DNA from: a virus
DNA length: 44,765 bases
Strand: one strand, 5' to 3'
IMG/VR virus record: IMGVR_UViG_3300037502_001568
Coordinates: 1-44,765 of that record
Shown: in pieces, positions 27,001 to 35,224 of the stretch
Layout of the letters: each line of letters begins with the position of its first letter
Position numbering within the stretch: the first letter of the stretch is position 1
Notes under the pieces: model-generated
What the model saw: only the letters and a program-made list of their open reading frames with translations
The model's database searches: none
Told to the model about the DNA's origin: nothing
Made by a program: the position numbers and the translations under genes

Positions 27001-29175
27001 CTACCTACTTCTCATAATTTGTCTAAGTTTCTCGGCATCGATTGTTCTGTCGTCTACATAGTCTTGAAGCTCACGCTTAAGTTCCTCAATTTCTTCTGGG
27101 CTTAATCTGTTTCCGTCTCCGTTTAATTCAATAACAACTGTTGAGCGACCTGAGACATGGAAATTTACTCGTTGGCGCCCACCAGTAAATTCGGTTGACA
27201 AGTCAATGTCATCTAGTCCTTGGCGCGCAACTTTTTGTGCAGCATCTACTTGCTTCGCCATACCTTCCGCAAAGGTTGGGAAGAAGCTTTCACCTGATTT
27301 GTCTAAGTCGCTTAAAGGACCTTCCTTTGCAGGTGAGAATGGTAGTAAGTTTCGGACTGTTTTTAACCCATTAGATACAGCGTCTCTTGCAGCTCCGAAA
27401 GCGTTCTTAATACCATCAGCAAATCCCGTGATTAACCCTTTACCAGCATCAAAGAATTGCGTACCAAAACTGAGAATAGTGTCAATAACCGTATTAATTC
27501 CATCAGTTACTGCTGTCTTCGCATTGTCCATTGCTTTGTTAAAGCCTTCTCGAACTTTGTTGGATACTTCTAGCACTTTCTCCCAGACTTTACCTGGCAA
27601 TTCTGAGAAGAATTCTATTACTTTATCAATTCCGTTTCGGACAATTTCCTTCACTCTTTCCCACATATCAGAGAAACCTTCTCGAACATCAATTCCAAAG
27701 TTGGAAAGGATATTGATAAACGTATCAACAAATCCAGTAAAGAAGTTCTTAATAGCTTCCCAGATGTTAAGGAAGAACTCTTTGGTAGCTTCAACGGCTT
27801 TATTCCAATATTCAAGTGCAGCGTCCATATCACCAGTTAGTAGTGCGACAATTGTCATTACGACATTAACTACTACCTCCATGATATTGATAAAGGCATT
27901 GATTAGTGGCCCAATCGCGGCGATCATACCATTGAATACAGCCAAAGCGGTCACCAATAAGACTCCTAGAACAGCCCCTACCAGCTCAATGATTGGTGTT
28001 AGGCTTTCGAATAATCGTTTCAGACTTTCCCAGATTGGCTGGAAGCTTTCCCATAATATTCCAACTGAGTCCATGAACGTGTCAAAGAAACCAACGGCAA
28101 CGTCCTTAACTATACTAAACATGGTAGAGAACATTGGCTCAAATTGTTCCCAGTTTTGATAGATGGTATATGCTAACGCTCCGAGTGCTGCACCTGCTGC
28201 TAAGAACGGAAGTAGTGGCGCTAATGCCGCCCAGACACCCGCGGCCATTGACCAAAGAGCTGGAACCAATCCAATTGCGATTGCTCCACCAACAGCCCAT
28301 ATAATTCCGTCCATTTCCTCTGGGAAGATTGTTCTAAGCGCTGTTTTAAGTCCATCTTGTTCAACCACCGCTGTGAAGTCCCAAAAAATTTCTGTCAGTG
28401 TGTCTAATCCGTCTTTGAGCCAATCTAACACTCCAAACCCATCCGCGATTGCTTGCCAGATGTCTGCAAAGGCCATTTTAGCGATTTCCAGTTTTCCGAC
28501 GAATGTTTCGCCAAGTGCTTTAGCTGAACCTCCATATTGAGTTTCTAATTCCTCTAAGATTAACTTCTGAGCGCCCATGATGTCTCCAGCTTCAACCATA
28601 CTCTCAACCATTTCTCTTTGCTCATCAGTAAAGCTAACACCAACACGGGAAAGCGCTGTGATACCTTGTTTTGGGTCATTCAAAGCTTTGCCTAGCATTG
28701 TTGCAGCCGAAGTCGAGTCAATCCCCATTGCAACAGATAAGTCAGTCATAATTCTAACGGCCTGATTAAAGATGTCATTTCCTTCTCCAGCTTCATTCCT
28801 AATATTAGTAAATGTGAGGAGTAAGTTTGCACCTTGCCGAGTAGCTTCATGAGCAACGGAAGTCTCCCATTGTAAAGCTAAAGCCATGTCTTCAATCTCT
28901 TTTGCGGTAACATTCGCGGCTCCACCAGTTGAGGCGATTACAGCTTCAGTTTGAGCATTTATTCGTTCGATTTCGGCAAGCTCGAAAACTGCTTTGGTCC
29001 CAAGTGCTGCGAATGCGGCTGTTGTTGCAACGACGCCGCCCATCAACATTTTTGAACCTTGCTCAGCGTTCTTCATACTTCGCCCGATACCTTCCATCGC
29101 ACCACCAACAGATTTGATGGTCGCTGAGGCTTTATCCAAGGCATTAATAACAATAGTTACGGCGTTATTTGACAT
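27001..29175 (-). CDS. Tail tape measure protein
   Basis: 724 aa. The N-terminal 230 residues match the TP901-type tape measure core (ASATIKSVGGAMEGIGRSMK, LLLTFTNIRNEAGEG, MGKAL-like MLGKALNDPKQGITALSRVG). A hydrophobic middle (about 290-470) contains several membrane-type helices, and a helical C-terminus follows. It sets tail length. At about 0.15 nm per residue it predicts a tail near 110 nm (calculated from length, not measured). It directly follows the G/GT chaperone genes, as in other siphophages. Confidence 0.94.
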   Translation of the reverse strand: MSNNAVTIVINALDKASATIKSVGGAMEGIGRSMKNAEQGSKMLMGGVVATTAAFAALGTKAVFELAEIERINAQTEAVIASTGGAANVTAKEIEDMALALQWETSVAHEATRQGANLLLTFTNIRNEAGEGNDIFNQAVRIMTDLSVAMGIDSTSAATMLGKALNDPKQGITALSRVGVSFTDEQREMVESMVEAGDIMGAQKLILEELETQYGGSAKALGETFVGKLEIAKMAFADIWQAIADGFGVLDWLKDGLDTLTEIFWDFTAVVEQDGLKTALRTIFPEEMDGIIWAVGGAIAIGLVPALWSMAAGVWAALAPLLPFLAAGAALGALAYTIYQNWEQFEPMFSTMFSIVKDVAVGFFDTFMDSVGILWESFQPIWESLKRLFESLTPIIELVGAVLGVLLVTALAVFNGMIAAIGPLINAFINIMEVVVNVVMTIVALLTGDMDAALEYWNKAVEATKEFFLNIWEAIKNFFTGFVDTFINILSNFGIDVREGFSDMWERVKEIVRNGIDKVIEFFSELPGKVWEKVLEVSNKVREGFNKAMDNAKTAVTDGINTVIDTILSFGTQFFDAGKGLITGFADGIKNAFGAARDAVSNGLKTVRNLLPFSPAKEGPLSDLDKSGESFFPTFAEGMAKQVDAAQKVARQGLDDIDLSTEFTGGRQRVNFHVSGRSTVVIELNGDGNRLSPEEIEELKRELQDYVDDRTIDAEKLRQIMRSR

Positions 29176-29177
29176 TC

Positions 29178-29453
29178 TTATTCACCCCCTGGAGCGCGTC
29201 TATTCCTCCCTCCGTATTTCTTCTTAAGGCTGTCTCTACCCTTTTTCTTTTGAATATTTTCTTGCTCTTCTTTCTCATGAGCATTGATTGCATTCATAAT
29301 AACAATTAGCTCTTGAATTGTCTTATTGTCTTCTTTGTCTAACTGAGAAGGTAAACAATGGAACTCTTTACAAAGTTGGTACAAAGTTAAGGCCTCCGGG
29401 GGGTTATCATTCTTTTTTCCCTGGAGGCTATTTTTGACAGCTGTCTCTAATCT
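29178..29453 (-). CDS. Tail assembly chaperone GT, frameshifted C-terminal part
   Basis: This -1 frame has no convincing start of its own. It is reached from the G gene by slippage on the A8 run at 29453-29460 (codons GAA AAA AAA GAT), giving AGA TTA GAG and then continuing in the open frame to 29178. The G-T fusion would be 115 + 91 = 206 aa. The T part is charged and helical (LYQLCKEFHCLPSQLDKEDN, basic end). This is the G/GT arrangement of lambda, where the T part binds the tape measure protein. Confidence 0.85.
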   Translation of the reverse strand, partial: RLETAVKNSLQGKKNDNPPEALTLYQLCKEFHCLPSQLDKEDNKTIQELIVIMNAINAHEKEEQENIQKKKGRDSLKKKYGGRNRRAPGGE

Positions 29454-29797
29454 TTTTTTTCGGACTCAGTGACAGCAATATCCTCCGCAACGTTGGCTTT
29501 CTGAAGTAACTCATTCACGAACTCTTCTGAGAGCATGTCAAGAGTATCCAAGCTTATTGGAAGCTTCTCGTCGTTCTCGTCAGTAATGTCCCAGTCTTTA
29601 ATCCGGTACAAAGTTCGCAATAGTCCCATCAGGCCCGCATCCATCTCGACTTTTCGAGTGAATGGGTCAACCTTCATTGACGCTTGAGTGGCTCGGCGTG
29701 ACATTCCGTAAGTGAACGGCTTGAGTGTTACCTTAGCGCCCATCACCTCAATTACTTCTTCACCTTCGTTGCTTTTAAGCCATGGTTTATTTGCCAT
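29447..29797 (-). CDS. Tail assembly chaperone G
   Basis: 116 aa, helical, with the conserved layout of tail chaperones: a short beta N-terminus (EVIEVMGAKVTLKPFTYG) and a helical body. It ends SEKKD at a slippery A-run and is followed by an out-of-frame continuation. It binds the tape measure protein during tail assembly and is not in the virion. It lies between the tail tube gene and the tape measure gene. Confidence 0.87.
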   Translation of the reverse strand: MANKPWLKSNEGEEVIEVMGAKVTLKPFTYGMSRRATQASMKVDPFTRKVEMDAGLMGLLRTLYRIKDWDITDENDEKLPISLDTLDMLSEEFVNELLQKANVAEDIAVTESEKKD

Positions 29798-29814
29798 CTA
29801 TACTCAATCCTTTC

Positions 29815-30720
29815 TTATAATAAATTAGTCGTGCCTTTTGCTTCAACTTCAATGTCTGTGAAGATAACATCTAATTGCTGTTCTTGCAAATCCTCAGCAG
29901 CTACACCAATTTCGTTTGTATCATACATTCCACCTGTCAGTTTTACCTTGATATAGTGGTCTGCATTTGCTGTGTCAATTAAGCTCAATTCAACTTCGAG
30001 AACTTCACCATTTTTGAACTTATCCCACTGATCCAAGTTAGTAAAGTCTAAAGTTAGAGAAGCTGTAATTTCAAGCGCGCCTTCCTCAATTCGAGTTGCT
30101 GCACGGCCAGCTTGATTGACTGTGAAACGTCTTTCTAATCCGTTTCCAATCTCAACTTCAAATTCTGAAACGTCTGCAAGCTCCGAGCCATTTACTGTGA
30201 CCGCTCCCTCATAGAACATGAAGTAATTGTCAAGCTCAGCTGCAACTGTCTCAGCATTTCCATTGTCCTGAACATCTTTGAACATGAAGTCAACATCAAC
30301 TGTGACAGCCTCCTCTGCAGAAGCCGAAATGGTTAGTGTGTCTACTTTACCGCCAACATAGTCGCGTGTGAAGTTCAGCAAGCTGTTATGGTTATGGACA
30401 GTAACCGAAGGAAGTTGGTCACCAGCTTTTGCTGGAGTGATTGTATGAACATCTCCATCAGTTTCAACATTTCCAAGCGCCATTGCAATTAAGCGAGCAT
30501 TTTGAAGTGCAACTGTCATTGACCCATCAACTTCTTTTTGCCCTTGCCGTAACATGAAAGGAGCTCGAACTCCAACAGAACGACGTGTGTCTGTGTTGTT
30601 ATTCTCAGATGGATCAAAGCTTTCTACAATTCCAGGCCAATTAAAGCTACTCGCACGAGTTCCTGGAGTTGTCTCGGTACCGATAACAACTGTATTGTCA
30701 AATCCATGTGCTTGAGCCAT
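29815..30720 (-). CDS. Major tail tube protein
   Basis: 301 aa, beta-rich, beginning AQAHGFDNTVVIGTETTPGT, which is typical of siphophage tail tube proteins (IGxExTPGT motif). The C-terminal half (DVSEFEVEIGNGLERRF, EITASLTLDF, VELSLIDTANADHYIKVKL) forms the tube beta-sheet core. The place between tail terminator-like genes and chaperones supports this. It has a strong GAGGAGG site, as expected for an abundant virion protein. Confidence 0.88.
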   Translation of the reverse strand: MAQAHGFDNTVVIGTETTPGTRASSFNWPGIVESFDPSENNNTDTRRSVGVRAPFMLRQGQKEVDGSMTVALQNARLIAMALGNVETDGDVHTITPAKAGDQLPSVTVHNHNSLLNFTRDYVGGKVDTLTISASAEEAVTVDVDFMFKDVQDNGNAETVAAELDNYFMFYEGAVTVNGSELADVSEFEVEIGNGLERRFTVNQAGRAATRIEEGALEITASLTLDFTNLDQWDKFKNGEVLEVELSLIDTANADHYIKVKLTGGMYDTNEIGVAAEDLQEQQLDVIFTDIEVEAKGTTNLL

Positions 30721-30722
30721 TC

Positions 30723-30902
30723 TTATTCAACCTCCTCGTCTTTCTTTTTCTTCTTTTTATCTTCGACTATTTCGAAGCCTAAAACAAGCAACTGGTCAAC
30801 CAAAGCGTCCGAAGTTACTTCGACAGTATCACCTTGCTTGAACGTTTTATCGAATGGAAATAAGATACGAATATCTTTTTTTTCCTTATAAATCATCGTC
30901 AT
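30723..30902 (-). CDS. Small Lys-rich tail-region protein
   Basis: 59 aa from ATG 30902 (GGGGGTGG seven bases upstream; an earlier GTG is less well placed). The N-terminal 45 residues are a small beta/helix domain (FKQGDTVEVTSDALVDQLLV). The end is a highly charged tail with seven Lys in eight positions and then Asp/Glu. It is tightly packed between the tail terminator-like and tail tube genes. No family is recognised. Confidence 0.68.
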   Translation of the reverse strand: MTMIYKEKKDIRILFPFDKTFKQGDTVEVTSDALVDQLLVLGFEIVEDKKKKKKDEEVE

Positions 30903-30914
30903 GTCTTCCACCCC

Positions 30915-31337
30915 CTAGCGAATGCGCTTCTGAACCTGCAATCTAATTTTTGCGCCTTGTAAGAAAACCCCTTCAGACTCAACTACTCCGAACTCCATTT
31001 CATCATCAACTGATAAATAGTGAGCTGTTCCGCTTAAAGTTTTATCAGACTCAATTGCAGCTTCAACAATCTCAGCAACTCTAAGTGCTTCCGACTCAGC
31101 GTCTTCATAGTCGAGTAACTTCACATAAACCCAGATAATCATATCTAACTCCAATTGTCGTACACCGACTCCAACTTTTTGTTTTCGCCGTCGGTCCATT
31201 TCAATTGTTACCGCTGGGAACCATGCTAAGTTTTGACCATTGACTTTATGAACATCAACGTCTTCTTCCCGGTCTTCAAGAAAGCTTTTAATCTGGTCAT
31301 GAAGCGCGTCTTTAATTTCCCTATACAAATGTTGCAT
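30915..31337 (-). CDS. Tail terminator / completion protein
   Basis: 140 aa. MQHLYREIKDALHDQIKSFL followed by FPAVTIEMD and a beta sheet (LELDMIIWVYVKLLDYEDAE) matches the fold of siphophage tail terminators that cap the tube and join it to the head. It stands in the usual place between the gpG-like gene and the tail tube gene. It begins within the stop of the preceding gene (TAATG). Confidence 0.75.
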   Translation of the reverse strand: MQHLYREIKDALHDQIKSFLEDREEDVDVHKVNGQNLAWFPAVTIEMDRRRKQKVGVGVRQLELDMIIWVYVKLLDYEDAESEALRVAEIVEAAIESDKTLSGTAHYLSVDDEMEFGVVESEGVFLQGAKIRLQVQKRIR

Positions 31338-31789
31338 TATCCGAACACTCCCTTCACATAGTCGTCAAATATGCGCTCAATGGCTTCTGTGTCTTCAGTC
31401 TGGAATAATAAGTAAGGTCTAGCAGGGATATGCTTATAACCATATTGGTGAACTCCAGCATGCTTTTTAGACGAACCGAACTCGTATTGAACTTTAGTCA
31501 ACCGCTTAACGTCAACATTAGAAGTAACCGACTGCTTCAGTTGCCCGCTATCCTGGAGTATTCTCCCACCTGCTCCACCTTTTCGTCTACGAGCTAGTGT
31601 TGCTGGCTGTAAAGGACGCCAGTTATTCGGACGACCACCTGAACTAAAGTTCTTACTAACTGATTTTTCCATATGAATACCAGCTTGCTTAAGCGGCTCA
31701 GTAAAGTCTGTTAACCTTTTCGGTGCTATATCCTGAAAGAGTTCCTTGACCCCTCCCCACTCGATAGACCATTCAATTCTAGCACCCAT
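31337..31789 (-). CDS. Virion morphogenesis protein (Mu gpG / P2 gpS-like)
   Basis: 150 aa. SGGRPNNWRPLQPATLARRR, then GGRILQDSGQLKQSV, and the C-terminal HQYGYKHIPARPYLLFQTED are the signatures of the Phage_tail_S / Mu gpG family, which acts in tail completion and head-tail joining. The ribosome site is modest, and it may depend on coupling to the upstream DUF1320-like gene four bases away. Confidence 0.87.
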   Translation of the reverse strand: MGARIEWSIEWGGVKELFQDIAPKRLTDFTEPLKQAGIHMEKSVSKNFSSGGRPNNWRPLQPATLARRRKGGAGGRILQDSGQLKQSVTSNVDVKRLTKVQYEFGSSKKHAGVHQYGYKHIPARPYLLFQTEDTEAIERIFDDYVKGVFG

Positions 31790-31792
31790 GCC

Positions 31793-32203
31793 CTACCACT
31801 CCGGCTCTTCGTATGTGAAGATTGGGTCCATCCCTGCGGTAGTGCTTCCGTATTTTTCTCGACGGTCCATCAGCTTGATTGCACCCGGTAAACTAATCCT
31901 ACTGTTCGCAATGTCAGAAAGTGTTTCCATCGCTCGCTCATATCTCTTCTCCTGGTATTCATCTAAGTTGGGCGAATTAGAGCTATATAATGACTCCATA
32001 AGGAAGAAAACAGCGAGGTCAGTCGCAACAACTTGAATTAATTTTGGGACAGTTTTAAAAGGCAGCGCATAAACTTCAGAAAGCGCTCCATCAATATAAG
32101 CCTCAGCTCTAGCAATATAGTGCTTAATCTCTTCATCACTAATTCGATTTGGTGGCAGATGACGAACTATATTACGAACTTTTTCAGGTGTAGTATATGC
32201 CAT
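31793..32203 (-). CDS. Head-tail connector (DUF1320, Mu gp36-like)
   Basis: 136 aa from ATG 32203, preceded by AGGAGGTGAG. AYTTPEKVRNIV, then ISDEEIKHYIARAEAYIDGAL, is characteristic of DUF1320/gp36-type connector proteins that bind below the portal. It is helical and follows the capsid genes, as expected. Confidence 0.82.
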   Translation of the reverse strand: MAYTTPEKVRNIVRHLPPNRISDEEIKHYIARAEAYIDGALSEVYALPFKTVPKLIQVVATDLAVFFLMESLYSSNSPNLDEYQEKRYERAMETLSDIANSRISLPGAIKLMDRREKYGSTTAGMDPIFTYEEPEW

Positions 32204-32204
32204 C

Positions 32205-32504
32205 TTACTCACCTCCTAGAAGTTCAATCAGCTCTTCTTTACCTTTCGTTGAAAAACCTTCAATCCCTCTCTCCTTGGCAAGTTTGCGCAGCTTATTTTG
32301 GCTCAATTTTAAGAGGTCCTGCTTAACACCCTCGGACTTTGTTTCTGTCTCATCTGGGGTGTTCTGTGGCCCCCGGATATGTTCTGCAAACCCCTTCTTA
32401 ATTAAACCATCAACATTAGCTTCTGGAACCTCAATAATAGCTCCAACAGGATTGCCATGTTTTTGAAGAGAAGGGACGAGGCTTCGGACTTTAATCATCT
32501 TCAT
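32205..32504 (-). CDS. Head-associated protein with Rho-N/SAP-like C-terminus
   Basis: 99 aa. The N-terminal half is a short beta domain (HGNPVGAIIEVPEANVDGLI). The last 35 residues (LLKLSQNKLRKLAKERGIEG, then a Lys-rich helix) match the Rho N-terminal/SAP helix-extended-loop-helix that binds nucleic acid. The gene follows the major capsid gene. A DNA-contacting head-completion role is plausible. Confidence 0.75.
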   Translation of the reverse strand: MKMIKVRSLVPSLQKHGNPVGAIIEVPEANVDGLIKKGFAEHIRGPQNTPDETETKSEGVKQDLLKLSQNKLRKLAKERGIEGFSTKGKEELIELLGGE

Positions 32505-32522
32505 TCCTCATCCCTCCTAAGA

Positions 32523-33404
32523 TTAGCCTAAAAGGTTACCAAGTTGGTAAACAGCTTTCGGGTCAGTTAAATATGCAGCTGTGAAACGAGTAGCTCGAAC
32601 AATAGTTCTGTCGTTGCTGTCCTCGTTATATACTTTCGTGCGCATTGCTTCGGCGTCAGCAATCTCGCCGATGTTTCCGCGGTCAACAAGTAAGAAGTGG
32701 TCTTCCTTGAAGTTCTCGTCAACTAGGAAACTAATTCCCATGAAGTCTCCAATATAACCTCTCATAAGTGTTATATCAGTGTTGTTCTCACGGAACGCGT
32801 CGCGGATACTTTTGTTCTTCAACATTTCAGCTTCAATCTCAGGATTGATAACAGCTGTATTTGCGTTGTACCCGAACTTGCGAATTGCACGACGAGCGTC
32901 AATGATGTCCTCAATCATGTTATCCGCCGCGTTAGTTCCAGTCCAGAAATTATCAGTCTTTTGAAAACCTTGAGTCCCATTTGCGCCCGGTGTATAGTCA
33001 GCGGTAGCAACTTTATAAGCCATACCATCAACCATCGCGAGTACGTTCTGAGCGAGACGCTTGTAAGCTCTCTCGATTTGAGCACCGTCTCCGAACTTTT
33101 GCATCTCATAAGTGATTGCAGCCTCGAGACCGTACTTCTTAATCATTTCAGAACGTTGCTCTTCTGTTAAACCAATACGCTTATAGTTTGAGCCTTCTCC
33201 GACTTCTGGTACTTCATCGTGAGCACGGAAACCGAATTCATCCTTGCCAGCGTCTTCCACTCCGAACTTGATAGCTAGAGCATTAACAGAAGTTTTAGTG
33301 AAGAGCGTATCGGCCTTGAATTGACGGTCAGTCAAGTCTTTGAAGCGGCGGTCAACAAACTCTTTTTTCAATAGTGGGTGTGCGCCCAATGTAATGTCAG
33401 CCAT
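32523..33404 (-). CDS. Major capsid protein
   Basis: 293 aa with the HK97-fold pattern: an N-terminal segment, a long spine-helix region (YGLEAAITYEMQKFGDGAQIE, ALRRAQNVL-like helix), a beta strand INPEIEAEML and the C-terminal A-domain strands (GISFLVDENF, DHFLLVDRGNIG). The gene follows protease/scaffold and decoration genes and has an AGGAGG site. At 293 aa it is compact, fitting maturation without a large delta domain because scaffold is encoded separately. Confidence 0.92.
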   Translation of the reverse strand: MADITLGAHPLLKKEFVDRRFKDLTDRQFKADTLFTKTSVNALAIKFGVEDAGKDEFGFRAHDEVPEVGEGSNYKRIGLTEEQRSEMIKKYGLEAAITYEMQKFGDGAQIERAYKRLAQNVLAMVDGMAYKVATADYTPGANGTQGFQKTDNFWTGTNAADNMIEDIIDARRAIRKFGYNANTAVINPEIEAEMLKNKSIRDAFRENNTDITLMRGYIGDFMGISFLVDENFKEDHFLLVDRGNIGEIADAEAMRTKVYNEDSNDRTIVRATRFTAAYLTDPKAVYQLGNLLG

Positions 33405-33435
33405 TTATATCTCCTCCTGTTCCCTTGTTTTTTAA

Positions 33436-33822
33436 TTAACCAATTACGGCGATAATTTTGTCGCCTTCTGCAGCAGCGGAAGTGATAGCCATTCCCATTT
33501 TTGCAGCAAGATTTTCTGCGGTAGCTACTTTACCATCAGCAGCGGCGGCAATTGCATCGCCAGACGCGATTGGGCCTGCAGCGGTTAAGTATACGAAAGG
33601 CTTTAGAACAACTACAGTGACTACGTCACCAGTATCAAACGTTTCCTTTCCAACAGTTCCACCGTAAACGACTCCAACAACTTTCTCTGAACCTGCTTCA
33701 GCAACAGCAACTTCTCTGTCACCAACAAGCTCAACTACTTGACCAATCTCAATTGGACCTTCAGCTTTAAATGTGAAGAAGCCGCCGGATTGAATGTGAT
33801 ATTCAACTTTATTTCGAGCCAT
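33436..33822 (-). CDS. Capsid decoration (cement) protein, DUF2190-like
   Basis: 128 aa, beta-barrel type, Gly/Ala/Val-rich (GPIEIGQVVELVGDREVAV, VVGVVYGGTVGKETFDTGD). It begins ARNKVEYHIQSGGFFTFKAE and resembles DUF2190-family decoration proteins that sit on the capsid surface. Its position between protease/scaffold and the major capsid gene is standard. Confidence 0.85.
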   Translation of the reverse strand: MARNKVEYHIQSGGFFTFKAEGPIEIGQVVELVGDREVAVAEAGSEKVVGVVYGGTVGKETFDTGDVVTVVVLKPFVYLTAAGPIASGDAIAAAADGKVATAENLAAKMGMAITSAAAEGDKIIAVIG

Positions 33823-33846
33823 TAGTATCTCCTCCTATTTCAATTA

Positions 33847-34242
33847 TTATAGAGACTTACCGAACTTGTTGACATGCTCTTCATAGAACTTGTCGAACTC
33901 AGTTTTCTCATCATCTTGTTGCTCGCCATTCTCTTGCTCAAATTCACCTTGTTCTTGGAAGTCAACCTTAGCTTGAGACTCCATGAACTTTTCGAACTCA
34001 GTCATTTGCTCTTCTGTGAATGATTTCATTAATGCCGTTAAGCATTCTTTCTGAGCCGGGACAATTTTGCCTGCTTCAGCGAACTTTTCAACTTTATCCG
34101 TGATTTGCTTTTCAGTAAAGTTAATCTTTAAGTCACGAAGTTGCTTAAGTTCAGTTTCCATTTCAGAATACTGTGTCTTAATTTCGTCTTCGATTTCAGC
34201 CTTAAGCTGGTCACGCAGCTCTTTCAAATCTACTTTTTCCAT
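33847..34242 (-). CDS. Separate scaffolding protein from an internal start
   Basis: An in-frame ATG at 34242 (Met166 of the protease) is preceded by AAGGAGGG ten bases upstream, one of the best ribosome sites in the window. Translation from it gives a 131-aa coiled-coil scaffold identical to the C-terminus of the protease, as in lambda C/Nu3 and Mu I/Z. Both forms would be needed for prohead assembly. Confidence 0.75.
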   Translation of the reverse strand: MEKVDLKELRDQLKAEIEDEIKTQYSEMETELKQLRDLKINFTEKQITDKVEKFAEAGKIVPAQKECLTALMKSFTEEQMTEFEKFMESQAKVDFQEQGEFEQENGEQQDDEKTEFDKFYEEHVNKFGKSL

Positions 34243-34737
34243 TTGCTCTTCACCCTCCTTGTTATTCTCTGGCTCTGTGTATGTTGATACGTAATTATTC
34301 CCTTCTGAGAATAAACGTGCAGACTTTACTTGTGGGAATGCAACTAATGATACCTCACGAAGTTTGAATGGCTTGATACCTTCTTCCGTCTCGTGAAGAT
34401 AGAAGGAAATTGAAAGCTTTTTGTTCAGCCCTTTCTTCACGCGATCAATCGCGGTTTCATCAGCCAGTGCAACCTCTCCCATAAGTTTGCCGTCTTTAAC
34501 GCCAACACTCTTTAGGAAACCAATCGTATCCTTTGCTGACTCGGAATGGTCCCATTGGATTGGAACTTCATCAGCAGCGCTAAAGTTGTTTTTTAATACT
34601 ATTAAATCATCTTCGGTATAATCAACTCCTCGGTGCTTACCGACTGAGAATAACTCAGCTTTCTTGATAAGCATTCCGTCTTCTTCAGCGAAGGACTCAA
34701 CATCAAGCGAGCCAAGATAAAACAATTTTTCTTCCAT
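33847..34737 (-). CDS. Prohead protease with C-terminal scaffold
   Basis: 296 aa from ATG 34737 (GGAGGTGAG six to eight bases upstream). The Mu gpI-type protease core occupies residues 1-165, with H64 in IQWDHSES, a candidate Ser in KLSISFYL (109-111) and the conserved LREVSLVAFP. Residues 166-296 are a charged coiled-coil scaffold rich in Glu/Gln, with a C-terminal tail of FDKFYEEHVNKFGKSL type. It processes the prohead and is itself cleaved. It is the first protein gene after the tRNAs. Confidence 0.9.
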   Translation of the reverse strand: MEEKLFYLGSLDVESFAEEDGMLIKKAELFSVGKHRGVDYTEDDLIVLKNNFSAADEVPIQWDHSESAKDTIGFLKSVGVKDGKLMGEVALADETAIDRVKKGLNKKLSISFYLHETEEGIKPFKLREVSLVAFPQVKSARLFSEGNNYVSTYTEPENNKEGEEQMEKVDLKELRDQLKAEIEDEIKTQYSEMETELKQLRDLKINFTEKQITDKVEKFAEAGKIVPAQKECLTALMKSFTEEQMTEFEKFMESQAKVDFQEQGEFEQENGEQQDDEKTEFDKFYEEHVNKFGKSL

Positions 34738-34762
34738 TGTCTCACCTCCGGCAGACTTCATT

Positions 34763-34836
34763 TGGCACCAGGACCAGGATTCGAACCTGGAGAACTAGTT
34801 TTGGAGACTAGTATGTTACCATTACATCACCCTGAT
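34763..34836 (-). tRNA. tRNA-Trp (CCA)
   Basis: 74 nt with encoded CCA. The acceptor ATCAGGG pairs with TCCTGGT (one T-G and one G-T wobble). D stem is ATGT/ACAT. The anticodon stem CTAGT/ACTAG encloses loop CTCCAAA, so the anticodon is CCA. T arm is CCAGG TTCGAAT CCTGG. It is co-transcribed with tRNA-Arg and the head genes. Confidence 0.93.
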
Positions 34837-34842
34837 ATATTT

Positions 34843-34918
34843 TGGCAGACTAGGTAGGACTCGAACCCACAATCCTCAGGGTAGAAACCTGCTGCTCTAT
34901 CCGTTGAGCTACTAGCCT
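34843..34918 (-). tRNA. tRNA-Arg (UCU)
   Basis: 76 nt with encoded CCA. The acceptor AGGCTAG pairs fully with CTAGTCT. D stem is GCTC/GAGC, and the T arm is GTGGG TTCGAGT CCTAC. The anticodon loop TTTCTAC gives UCU, reading AGA/AGG. The anticodon stem has one end mismatch (G-A). It stands seconds from the start of the late transcript and may supply AGA decoding for AT-rich phage genes. Confidence 0.92.
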
Positions 34919-35055
34919 ATATAATAGAACGTCACTTCAGATGGAAAGGGGGAAACATCCTCCGCAACGTCCTTCATATAACAATATGTATAGGCCCCCA
35001 GTAATTTAAGACATTTTGCAAAAATAAATAAAAATAAAAAATTTTTTTCTTAAAA

Positions 35056-35165
35056 CTAGCAAAATCACTGGGGTTAACTACATATCTTTTAATAGATAAA
35101 GATAACTAAAAGATAAATAAAAAATAAAATAAAAATAATCTAAAGGATAAAATAATAGATAAATA
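35056..35165 (+). repeat. Inverted copy of the leader element and 57-bp repeat
   Basis: 35056-35073 is the exact reverse complement of 152-169. The following 90 bases match the reverse complement of 44639-150 with gaps: AATAGATAAAGATAACTAAA aligns with the tandem-repeat unit, and one diverged copy ends near ATAATAGATAAATAA. Only a single unit is present, in contrast to the tandem copies at the ends. It precedes the promoter of the plus-strand cassette just as the other copy precedes the terminase operon. Confidence 0.8.
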
Positions 35166-35195
35166 AAAGAACTTATAAAAATATTAAAAAAGATG

Positions 35196-35224
35196 TTTAC
35201 ATTATATAATAAAAAGGTTATAAT
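35196..35224 (+). promoter_or_regulatory. Strong sigma-A promoter of the plus-strand cassette
   Basis: TTTACA (35196-35201) is spaced exactly 17 bp from a perfect TATAAT (35219-35224). AT-rich sequence upstream may add an UP element. The start site would be near 35231, giving a leader of about 40 bases before the first small gene. Confidence 0.88.

Noticed and set aside
27206-28159. 317-aa plus-strand reading frame across the tape measure gene
   Set aside because: It is antisense to a well-recognised tape measure protein, has biased Ser/Thr/Pro composition and no ribosome site.
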